Below are positions 55,995 to 64,000 of a stretch of DNA of 64,000 bases, piece after piece. A model generated the notes under the pieces. The model made no database searches, was not told where the DNA came from, and saw nothing but the letters and a program-made list of their open reading frames with translations. The position numbers and the translations under genes are program-made. Source of the DNA: Rhodothermales bacterium (lineage in GTDB: Bacteria > Bacteroidota > Rhodothermia > Rhodothermales > Bin80); contig JAJECV010000052.1 of assembly GCA_022821875.1 (NCBI GenBank), positions 1-64,000 on the forward strand, read 5' to 3'. Within the stretch, counting starts at the first letter, position 1. Every line of letters begins with the position of its first letter.

Positions 55995-56684
55995 ATGGCA
56001 AAAGTTGTAATCACCGGTGCCAGTAGCGGTATCGGCACCTCTATCGCAGAATTATTTTATCAGGACGCGGCGCACGAAATGATCCTGATTGGTCGCTCGG
56101 AACGCCGCCTAGGGGCGGTGGCAGAATCTACGAGTGCGTATCCTCTCATCTGTGACATCACCGATGAGGCGCAGGTAAAGAATGCCGGGCAGGTGATCTT
56201 AGAAAGATTCCAGAGTCCGCCGGATGTATTGATCAATAATGCAGGGAATTTTGCCCCCAAGCCATTTCTGGCCACATCGCCTGCTCTATTCAAAGAGCAG
56301 ATAGACTCAAACTTGACGGGATGTTTTCTCATCACAAAGAGCCTGCTTCCGGCGATGATCAGGAGGAAGTCCGGGCATGTGTTCTTTATGGGATCGGTTG
56401 CATCCATTAAGGGCTACGCAGGTGCATCCGCCTACTGTGCGGCAAAGCATGGACTGATTGGACTTGCCAGAGCGATTCGTGCAGAGACGCTCCAATCAGG
56501 CGTACGTATCACCACAATACTTCCAGGAGCAACGCTTACTCCAAGCTGGAAAGGGAGCCCGCTGCCGGAAGAGCGGTTTATGCCACCGGAGGATATTGCC
56601 CGCTGTATTATGGATGTCTGGAAATTGAGCAATCGGACGGTCGTGGAGGAATTATTAGTCAGACCTCAAGAGGGAGATATTTGA
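55995..56684 (+). CDS. SDR-family oxidoreductase
   Basis: VVITGASSGIGTSIAELF; NNAG; YCAAKHGLIG. Confidence 0.93.
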   Translation: MAKVVITGASSGIGTSIAELFYQDAAHEMILIGRSERRLGAVAESTSAYPLICDITDEAQVKNAGQVILERFQSPPDVLINNAGNFAPKPFLATSPALFKEQIDSNLTGCFLITKSLLPAMIRRKSGHVFFMGSVASIKGYAGASAYCAAKHGLIGLARAIRAETLQSGVRITTILPGATLTPSWKGSPLPEERFMPPEDIARCIMDVWKLSNRTVVEELLVRPQEGDI

Positions 56685-56800
56685 TACGGGTTATTCCGAA
56701 TTCCCCTGATGCTTCAACAGAAGAACTTTAAATTGCATTCATGTTTTCTTGATAACATCGGTGAAAAAACCTGCTCAGATATAATCTGCCGCATAATATC

Positions 56801-57358
56801 ATGAGTGAACCTCACTCCCTGAAATATCCTCTGGGTCCTCTGGAGTTGCCGGACAAAGTTTCTGCTTCGTATCGGGAGGGTCGTATTCATGTGATTCAGG
56901 TGACTCCAAGAATTCTGCGTCAAGTGGTTAGAGGATTAAGTGCCGCCCAGTTAAATACTCCTTACAGGCCGGGTGGCTGGACGGTCCGTCAGCTGGTACA
57001 TCATATTGCAGACAGTCATCTCAATGCCTACATCCGTTTTCGATGGGCACTCACCGAGGATTCGCCAAAGATCAAGGCCTACGATCAGGATGAATGGGCA
57101 CGTCTGCCGGATGCCTGTGAGGGGCCGTTAGAGGACTCCCTTGCACTGTTAGATGCGCTGCATAGCCGGTGGTGTCGGTTAATGCGGGCAATGAAAGACA
57201 AGGACTGGAAACGCCAGGTACATCACCCGGAGGATGGAGTTCGTTCCTGTCAGGATTTTCTGATCATCTATGCGTGGCACGGGCTTCACCATATTGCGCA
57301 TATTGTCTGCCTTCGAGACCGTGAAGGGTGGTGGTACAAAGGCTGGAACCGTTCCTGA
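56801..57358 (+). CDS. YfiT/bacillithiol-transferase-like DinB-superfamily protein
   Basis: YPLGPLELPDKVS; GGWTVRQLVHHIADSHLNAYIRF; YAWHGLHHIAHI. Confidence 0.88.
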   Translation: MSEPHSLKYPLGPLELPDKVSASYREGRIHVIQVTPRILRQVVRGLSAAQLNTPYRPGGWTVRQLVHHIADSHLNAYIRFRWALTEDSPKIKAYDQDEWARLPDACEGPLEDSLALLDALHSRWCRLMRAMKDKDWKRQVHHPEDGVRSCQDFLIIYAWHGLHHIAHIVCLRDREGWWYKGWNRS

Positions 57359-57457
57359 ATCTGTGATCAATTCTGGATGAGTTCCAGATCCGCGTCGCGG
57401 GGGCGCTCCCCTTTCATATCCGCCGCTTTTGTCCAATTATGCGGGGCAGGAGAGATC

Positions 57458-58627
57458 TCAGAAACCGAAATTGCGTGTGAAGAGGATGACTAAAAGAGGG
57501 ATCATAAAGAAAATGCATCCAAGGTAGACGGCAGCCCATGCCCGGTTTTTTACGACCAGTGTCCCCAGATGCTCAGCCATCAGAATCGGGATCTTCCGCA
57601 ATCTCTGGATTGGAAGAAAAGCGAGCACCCCGCAGCAATTAAAAATCAGATGCGCAAGGGCGACCTGTAGTGCAGCAACTCCGAGCATGTCTCCGCCGCT
57701 TGCCAGAACAAGTGCTGCAAGCAGGGCGGTGATGGTGGTGCCGATATTGGCTCCCAGCACAAAGGGGAAAATTTGTGCAACCGTCACAATACCTGCGCCA
57801 ACCAGCGGGACCGTGATAGAGGTTGTGATCGAAGAACTTTGCACCATGATGGTGACCAGTGTGCCAAAGGCTAGAGCAATCGGGACCGGTCCAAACAGAT
57901 ATTTATTAATGAGCCGTTCTGAACGTCCCAGAAACAGGGACCGCAGGAGGACAACCAGATAACGCAGGGATAGAAATAAGAGAATCACTCCGAGGATCAG
58001 CACAAGTACACCTGAATTCAGCATCAGTGTGACCAGACGATCCACAACCGGTGCAGTCATCTGACCAACAAAGTCAAATAGTTCGGTCCCCCCGACACCG
58101 GTAACCCCCTCGGTAAGAGCGGCAGAGGATTTTGTTAAAAATCCGAAAGCCAGTTCAAGCGGAAAGAAAAGGGCAACGGCAAGCAGGTTAAAAAAATCGT
58201 GAACCGTTGCTGCTCCCATTGCGCGGCCGAATTCATCCTTCCGGGCAATATGACCTAGCGAAACAATCGTATTTGTTACGCTGGTGCCGACATTTGCGCC
58301 AAGAACGATTGGAATTGCACCGGCGACGGTCAGGCCGCCACCAGCGACTGCAGATACGGCCAGGGAGGTGACGGTTGAGGAACTCTGGACCAGAGAAGTT
58401 GCGAGAATCCCGATAAAAAGTGCCACAAAGGGATTACTTGTGGTCTCAATTAATTGTGCTGCAAATCCTTCGCCCAGAAGTTTCATGGAGGTCCCCATAA
58501 GTTCCAGACTTACGAAAAAACAAAACAACACGCCCAGTAATCCAAGTATCGGGAGCAGTGGAGCCAGGCGTTTGATTCCTGAAAATTTTTCCGGAGCAGT
58601 GTCTGGCATGGAGAAGGATAGAGTCAA
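57458..58627 (-). CDS. Na/Pi cotransporter family protein
   Basis: Duplicated SLVQSSSTVTSLAVSAV / TIMVQSSSITTSITVPLVGAG QSSS motifs; likely start MPDTAPEKF inside the ORF. Confidence 0.92.
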   Translation of the reverse strand: MTLSFSMPDTAPEKFSGIKRLAPLLPILGLLGVLFCFFVSLELMGTSMKLLGEGFAAQLIETTSNPFVALFIGILATSLVQSSSTVTSLAVSAVAGGGLTVAGAIPIVLGANVGTSVTNTIVSLGHIARKDEFGRAMGAATVHDFFNLLAVALFFPLELAFGFLTKSSAALTEGVTGVGGTELFDFVGQMTAPVVDRLVTLMLNSGVLVLILGVILLFLSLRYLVVLLRSLFLGRSERLINKYLFGPVPIALAFGTLVTIMVQSSSITTSITVPLVGAGIVTVAQIFPFVLGANIGTTITALLAALVLASGGDMLGVAALQVALAHLIFNCCGVLAFLPIQRLRKIPILMAEHLGTLVVKNRAWAAVYLGCIFFMIPLLVILFTRNFGF

Positions 58628-58664
58628 AAGGCCGGGCTCCTCTCACGGGAGAAACCCGGCCTTT
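58627..58664 (-). terminator. Intrinsic terminator after the beta-helix protein gene
   Basis: Minus AAAGGCCGGG-TTT-CTCCC-GTGA-GAGGAG-CCCGGCCTTTT. Confidence 0.8.
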
Positions 58665-58687
58665 GTTCCACAGGATGGATGTCTGCT

Positions 58688-60454
58688 CTATTTGAGCAGT
58701 GTCATCTTACGGATGAGAATCTGGTTCGCCGTACGTAACTGATAGAGATACAGGCCGCTTGCGAGCTGAGTTCCGTCAAACATCACACGATATGTACCCG
58801 CAGTCCGTTGACCATCAACAAGGAGTGCCACCTGACGTCCTGTAAGGTCATATACGCCGAGAGTGACATTCTGTGTGTGATCAAGATTGAATTCAATCGC
58901 CGTGGAGGGATTGAAAGGATTCGGGTAATTCTGGTCAAGCGAAATCTCCGAGGGGAGTTCTTCGGTAAGAAGAACATCTTCAATGGAAGTGGAGGTACTA
59001 CCGCCCGCAACATACCCAAGTGCATCCAGCGCGGTCCATCCCTGGAGCCAGTTTTCATTGCCAAATGCACCGATATAGTCGGTCTCAGAAAAGAATACAT
59101 CCCCCTCTGGATAGTCCGCTCTGGGGTTTGTGAATGCAGGGCTTGCAGCTTTGGGCCTCGGATCAAGGATTCCTGTTCCCTCGGTGCCGCGTTCAATTCC
59201 CCGGAGTACAGGATCGATCGTATCGTTCTCATTGGCGATCAGGTATTCTAGAAAGGCAGCAACAAACAGGGGGTCACTGGCTGCAATCCATGTGTCAGGG
59301 GCAAATCCTGCACCGAAGTCCCACCAGATATTGTGCGTTAAGCCCAGATCGCCGGCCTCAAACCGCTGCCGGCTGTCTTCGGTCTTGCTTCCGGTATTGT
59401 CAATATCTTCAATCTGGATTGCGTGCCCTCCCTTATCTGTGTTGAACTCGGTGAAGATGGAGTTATGATAGAATCCACCGGTATTATCCCGGAACATGAG
59501 CATTTCACCGCGATCTGATTCGGGAGAGGCATTGGATCCGGCACCGACGTAGGTGGCATTATAGATCCGCGGGATTGCGTAGGGCTTATGGAATTCATCT
59601 CCGCCCGCACCATCCTGCTCGGCAGCGGCACCGGCTTTGTCTGGTGCCTGAAGCACAAACCAGAACTGGCCTTTTCCGCGCCAGCCCTGATCCCAGTCAA
59701 CGGCATCATCAGAGTTAAAAACACTTACGAAGTACTTCAGATTTACGGTGCCGCCAAAGAATTCCACGCCATCGTCTCCACTGGCATAGACCTCAATATG
59801 TTCAAGTTCCGTGCCGGATCCAACCCCGCCCAGCGTGAGTCCCTGGATTTCGTTACCGTCCGATTCACCGATATTAATTCCGGTGTGCCGGATGGATGCA
59901 TAGCGGATGACACCGGAATTGTCATTATCCTTGTCTCCGCCATATTCGGCGCGTTTATCGCCATCAGGTACAAGTTCATTTACGCCTTCAATCTCTTTAT
60001 AATCGCCAGCGGCATCACCAGGGTTATTTGTGGTTGCGTGGCCGAGAAGGACGAGTCCTCCCCAGAGTCCACGATCAGTATAGTTGAGTAAATCTGCGCT
60101 GGAGATATTATCCTGAACCGAAGTGAAGATGATGGGCTTTGCTGCAGTTCCTTCGGCAAAGATTTGCCCGCCGCGGGCGATCACGAGTGCGGAAGCATCC
60201 GCCCCGGTTCCATCTTCCGCTTTGACTACGGTTCCTGCCTCAATGTGCAATTCTGCACCATCTTCAACAATGACAAGACCATCCAGGATATACACATTAT
60301 CGGAAGTCCATCGAACCTTGTCACCGGCATTGATATCATCATCGGTTACGGTGACCATGGGTCGGGATTCCACATCGTCGGTTTGTGCTGCGGCATCCAG
60401 AGAGGATCCAATCAATAGAAGCGCAGCAAGACAAGCAGTACAAAAAATTCGCAT
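58688..60454 (-). CDS. Secreted beta-helix-like protein with T9SS/Por-type C-terminal tail
   Basis: Signal peptide; IVEDGAELHIEAGTVVKAEDG...; C-term LDQNYPNPFNPSTAIEFNL...SGLYLYQLRTANQILIRKMTLLK. Confidence 0.82.
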   Translation of the reverse strand: MRIFCTACLAALLLIGSSLDAAAQTDDVESRPMVTVTDDDINAGDKVRWTSDNVYILDGLVIVEDGAELHIEAGTVVKAEDGTGADASALVIARGGQIFAEGTAAKPIIFTSVQDNISSADLLNYTDRGLWGGLVLLGHATTNNPGDAAGDYKEIEGVNELVPDGDKRAEYGGDKDNDNSGVIRYASIRHTGINIGESDGNEIQGLTLGGVGSGTELEHIEVYASGDDGVEFFGGTVNLKYFVSVFNSDDAVDWDQGWRGKGQFWFVLQAPDKAGAAAEQDGAGGDEFHKPYAIPRIYNATYVGAGSNASPESDRGEMLMFRDNTGGFYHNSIFTEFNTDKGGHAIQIEDIDNTGSKTEDSRQRFEAGDLGLTHNIWWDFGAGFAPDTWIAASDPLFVAAFLEYLIANENDTIDPVLRGIERGTEGTGILDPRPKAASPAFTNPRADYPEGDVFFSETDYIGAFGNENWLQGWTALDALGYVAGGSTSTSIEDVLLTEELPSEISLDQNYPNPFNPSTAIEFNLDHTQNVTLGVYDLTGRQVALLVDGQRTAGTYRVMFDGTQLASGLYLYQLRTANQILIRKMTLLK

Positions 60455-60458
60455 AGGA

Positions 60459-60473
60459 TTAACGTTGAGTTAA
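60459..60473. promoter_or_regulatory. TTAAC-N5-GTTAA motif, candidate regulator site
   Basis: TTAACGTTGAGTTAA just upstream of the 60454 start. Confidence 0.35.
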
Positions 60474-60609
60474 GAATGTTGTTAGGTTGATACCACAATT
60501 CGTGGCGGAATTCCCCTGACGGACATACACAGTGCAATCTCGGCAGATTGGCGTATTCGCCAGATGTGGGGAAACTTGGATACAAATCCACATTCGTGGA
60601 AGAGTAGGT

Positions 60610-63600
60610 TTAGTCAATGACATAACTGATCCCGATCCCAATGGTGCGGGATCGTGAATAAGAGATATAATCGTAGGTTCGATCCTTGAATGTCTGGATC
60701 TGCCGGACATCCGATCCAAGCATATTTTTTGCCGTAATCTTCAGTCGCAGGTTTGCAGGTAGATCTTGCGAGATTGTCACATCCAGATCACTTCGGGCTT
60801 TCTCAAAAACATCAGGAGTTGCTCCTTCGGTAACGGATAAAAGTCGATCCCCAAAAATCGTATAGTAGACTCCTACAATGGTTCCTGACTTATAATTTTC
60901 GTAACTGGTGCTCAGGTTCAAGAGGAAAGGGGACTGTCCTTCCAGTGAGCGGGAACTGCCGGCATTGGGGTCAGATGCGCGAATGATGACCATCTCTTCG
61001 TCAGGAATATCTACCTGAGAGCGTACTAATGAGAAATTGCCTCCCACTGAAAAATCTTTCAGAATGGGAAGATGCGTCCAGTCGTTGAGTTGTTTCCGTG
61101 CTTCAAATTCGGCTCCAAATACCCGGGCATGATCCACATTCTGGAAGGAGACAAACCGCCCCTCGCCGACATTGCGCAGTACACGCTCAATCGGATCCTG
61201 GAAAACCTTATAGAATGCACTCACGGCAAGGATCTCGCCTGCCCGGGCAAACATCTCCCATCGAAGATCATAATTGGTAATCAGGGTTCGGTTGAGTAAT
61301 GGATTCCCCTCCTGGATATCTCCGCCGACAAAGTTGAAACTCTGAAAGGGAGCAAGTTCCCGATAGGTCGGGCGTGCAAGGGTTCTTGTGGCCGCCAGGC
61401 GAAGGTTCATGTCTTTGCTGATCGCATAGACCACATTGATGGACGGGAGCCAGTCGGGAGTTTCCAGTACGCCCCTGCGCAGGGAATCGGGCAGCGTAAG
61501 GTCATAGCTTTCGGTTACGATTTCTGTTGATTCTGATCGGATTCCGCCGATGAGTTTCAGTTTACGTGTGAGGGGAAGTTCAACCATCAGGTAACCGGCA
61601 ATAATATCACGGGATGCATCGTAGTTGGCGCGGGCCGGGGAGTTTTCCTGGAGATAGAGCCCCGCATTGTAGGCAACAACTTCACCGACCTGAAGCGTGT
61701 CCAGAACTCCAAAATTTTCTTCAGCGAAATAGTTTTCGGCATTTCCCTCAAAATCTCTATAATCAATTTCCCTGCCTTCGTGATACTCGAACCGCCGCTG
61801 CCGAAATTCACGTTCGGACAGGTCGTAGCGTCCGCCGAACTTTACGCGTGCGCCCAGGCCTGCCCATTGCCGAAAGGGGATTGTAATATCCACGACCGCG
61901 CCACGGCTGTCCTCATTCAGATTACGAAAGTAGCGCTGTGGAGGTGGTGCATTACCTCCCCCAAGTGAGTAGGTGGTATCAATGCCTGTAGAATTTTCCC
62001 GGATATTCTGGGTAGAAGAAAAGAATCGCAAGTCCGGTTCGTCCTGCGAGTTATTCGCGATGGAAGCCTTCCATTCAATTTGGAAAGGGGCAAACGCGTG
62101 TTCACCTCGCAGCTGAAGGCTTTGAAGTGCACGCTCCTGATACCCGAGCGCACGTGTGATGAAAGTTGTACCGCCGGTTTGATCCCGGAACCCGCCCAGC
62201 ATAGTAGACTGGCTTGTTCCATTTTGGGTGCGCAGAAGAGTAGCCACCAATTCGTGATTGTCGCTGGGCTGAAAGGCAATGGTTCCAGATGACCCCCAGT
62301 TGGCTTCATCTCTGCCCTGGATATTTGCAAAGGAAGGGACTTCCTTTGGATCTGCTCTGGTAATGATATCCAGATCAGGATTCGGTCCAAAGTAGGTCGT
62401 GCTGGCTAGATTCTCAATAGAATTCACATCCCCGCCAACCAGACGCCATTGACTGAAGACCCCGTCATCATGGTAGCTGTAACTTCTTCCATAGGTGAGG
62501 CTGCCTGTGGCCCCAAGTGGGCGGCCAAACAACTTCATTTTTCCACCCACTGCGGCAGAGAAACTGTAGTTCACCGGTGTAGATTGATAACGGGGGCTCA
62601 TTACTCCATTAAATGCCCGTGCAAAAGCATTCAGCGAATCCGCACGATCCGTCCGGGCTTCGTTGGTCACTCCACGGCGTAAATCACGAAGGTCAGACTC
62701 TCGGGGTAATTGTTCTTCCGGATCTTTGTTTTTCAGCACTTCCGGCAATGCTCTGGATCCGTTATCATATCCAAGCCAGTCTGTATCACTGCCCTCATAA
62801 GAAAGGAAATGATCAATCCTGCTTGCCTGATCGTCGTAGGTCATTGTTGCAGAGATTTGCAGCGTAAAGGATTCCGGGAAGGCTTTGGTCGCGACATCCA
62901 CTAAGCCACCACTGAAATCACCGGGTTTGTCGGGTGTAAAGGTTTTCAAGGTGACGATATTGTCCAGCAGTGCTGCCGGAAAGAGATCCAGTTGGAATGC
63001 TTTACGATCAGGATCAGCGCTGGGCAGCGTGGAGCCGTTGAGTGTGGTGTTCGCATAGCGGTCCCCCAGACCCCGTATATACACATAACGGCCGCCCACA
63101 ACCGATGCCCCGGTGACCTTGGTCATGGCGGCGGCCGCATCACCAGACCCGGATCGGCTGATTGATTCAGAACTGATTGCGTCGCTGACCGCGACAGATT
63201 TCGCACGTTCCCGTAAAAGCCCTGCCTCTGAACCTTCAATTACGTCAGCGGTAACCACTACTTCACCGTAGGAGAGTGCTTCGGGAAGGAGTTCAATCTC
63301 CATCCGGGTAATTTCTCCAGCGACTACAACCACATTCTCGACCATTACGGTAGAGAAGCCCAGATAGGCAAATTTCATGGTGTATGTGCCAGGGTCGGCG
63401 ACAAATTCATACCTTCCGTTCAGATCGGTGGCATCTCCGAGTGTGGAACCGTCTATGGTTGCCGTAGCCCCGATGAGGAAATCACCATTTTCTCCGTCCA
63501 CAATGAGGCCGGAGATGGTTCCCATCTGGGCATTAGCCTGGAGCGTGAGGAAAAGGAGGAGGAGCGGTGCTGCACCGACTAATCGGAGCCAACCGTGTAA

Positions 63601-63627
63601 AGACATAATGGATTCAAGAGGATGCAA
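60610..63627 (-). CDS. TonB-dependent receptor with carboxypeptidase-like regulatory domain
   Basis: Signal peptide, GTISGLIVDGENGDFLIGATATIDGSTLGDATDLNGRYEFVADPGTYTMKFAYLGF; plug VSDAISSESISRSGSGDAAAAMTKVTGASVVGGRYVYIRGLGDRY; barrel. Confidence 0.93.
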   Translation of the reverse strand: MHPLESIMSLHGWLRLVGAAPLLLLFLTLQANAQMGTISGLIVDGENGDFLIGATATIDGSTLGDATDLNGRYEFVADPGTYTMKFAYLGFSTVMVENVVVVAGEITRMEIELLPEALSYGEVVVTADVIEGSEAGLLRERAKSVAVSDAISSESISRSGSGDAAAAMTKVTGASVVGGRYVYIRGLGDRYANTTLNGSTLPSADPDRKAFQLDLFPAALLDNIVTLKTFTPDKPGDFSGGLVDVATKAFPESFTLQISATMTYDDQASRIDHFLSYEGSDTDWLGYDNGSRALPEVLKNKDPEEQLPRESDLRDLRRGVTNEARTDRADSLNAFARAFNGVMSPRYQSTPVNYSFSAAVGGKMKLFGRPLGATGSLTYGRSYSYHDDGVFSQWRLVGGDVNSIENLASTTYFGPNPDLDIITRADPKEVPSFANIQGRDEANWGSSGTIAFQPSDNHELVATLLRTQNGTSQSTMLGGFRDQTGGTTFITRALGYQERALQSLQLRGEHAFAPFQIEWKASIANNSQDEPDLRFFSSTQNIRENSTGIDTTYSLGGGNAPPPQRYFRNLNEDSRGAVVDITIPFRQWAGLGARVKFGGRYDLSEREFRQRRFEYHEGREIDYRDFEGNAENYFAEENFGVLDTLQVGEVVAYNAGLYLQENSPARANYDASRDIIAGYLMVELPLTRKLKLIGGIRSESTEIVTESYDLTLPDSLRRGVLETPDWLPSINVVYAISKDMNLRLAATRTLARPTYRELAPFQSFNFVGGDIQEGNPLLNRTLITNYDLRWEMFARAGEILAVSAFYKVFQDPIERVLRNVGEGRFVSFQNVDHARVFGAEFEARKQLNDWTHLPILKDFSVGGNFSLVRSQVDIPDEEMVIIRASDPNAGSSRSLEGQSPFLLNLSTSYENYKSGTIVGVYYTIFGDRLLSVTEGATPDVFEKARSDLDVTISQDLPANLRLKITAKNMLGSDVRQIQTFKDRTYDYISYSRSRTIGIGISYVID

Positions 63628-63675
63628 ACAAGAAGCTTTCAGAAAGGGTTTAATGCAATGAAATGCGGTTGGATG

Positions 63676-63690
63676 TTAACGGCGGGTTAA
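63676..63690. promoter_or_regulatory. TTAAC-N5-GTTAA motif, candidate regulator site
   Basis: TTAACGGCGGGTTAA in the divergent interval between the TonB receptor and ppk1. Confidence 0.35.
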
Positions 63691-63807
63691 ACGAAGTATA
63701 AGTTTATGTAATCAGTTTTACCGGGAAGTTCCTGTTGGATGTGTCAGCAGGATCGTTATTGATTGGGTAATCAAATAGGCCCTTACTACGGAAAAACTAA
63801 CCAGACA

Positions 63808-64000
63808 TGATTCAGAGCATGAAAGAGGAATTGATGGACGGCAATCCCCCGAATGTTGTGGAGGACTTTAATGATCCTTCCCTGTACAATAACAGGGAGT
63901 TAAGCCTGCTGGATTTCCAGCATCGGGTCTTTGAGGAAGCTCAGGACGAGGCCAATCCGTTATTGGAGCGTCTGAAGTTTCTTTCCATTGTTGGCTCAAA
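63808..64000 (+). CDS. ppk1: Polyphosphate kinase 1 (N-terminal part, runs off window)
   Basis: ATG at 63808: ...[40 protein letters not shown]; open to the window end. Confidence 0.85.

Noticed and set aside
1-64000. CRISPR arrays, rRNA genes, intact prophage or intact IS
   Set aside because: No regularly spaced repeat/spacer pattern, rRNA-like stretch, phage structural genes or intact transposase were seen; the 23-bp repeat at 65-139 is contiguous, with no spacers of CRISPR size.

Overview
Bacterial chromosomal window, mostly single-copy housekeeping genes, with a Bacteroidota/Rhodothermota-like flavour (Por/T9SS-type C-terminal tails, SusC/TonB-type receptors, fused KGD-type 2-oxoglutarate dehydrogenase; lineage is inference). 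Main blocks: (i) pnuC, FG-GAP protein, ABC-F, WcaJ-like sugar transferase, M20 hydrolase, nadC, accA, GT2 fusion, aroK, rnhB; (ii) an accessory stretch of about 12.6-20.8 kb with a divergent short Rho, a single-polypeptide MmeI-like (Type IIL) restriction-modification enzyme, glyS and an AbiEi/AbiEii toxin-antitoxin pair, closed by a decayed second copy of the glyS 3' end; (iii) a translation operon tRNA-Val(GAC)-infC-rpmI-rplT-[Phe leader peptide + terminator]-pheS-pheT-zapB-like-zapA-[6S-like RNA]-rny on the minus strand; (iv) envelope, TonB and metabolic genes (kgd, rlmD, BamA-like, M23 peptidase, moxR, fmt, ftsY, pgsA, bioY); (v) a possible phosphate locus (Na/Pi cotransporter, beta-helix T9SS protein, TonB receptor, ppk1). 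Strongest non-CDS observations: a pheM-like attenuator before pheST (MDYLPSAFFFFGTLYG plus a terminator/antiterminator pair), a glyS-tail duplication flanking AbiE, a 45-bp palindrome at the AbiE start, a hand-folded 6S RNA candidate between zapA and rny, and an infC gene whose N-terminus is only reachable from a non-canonical start codon. No CRISPR array, rRNA or intact prophage was seen. Everything is by eye; no searches or folding programs were run.
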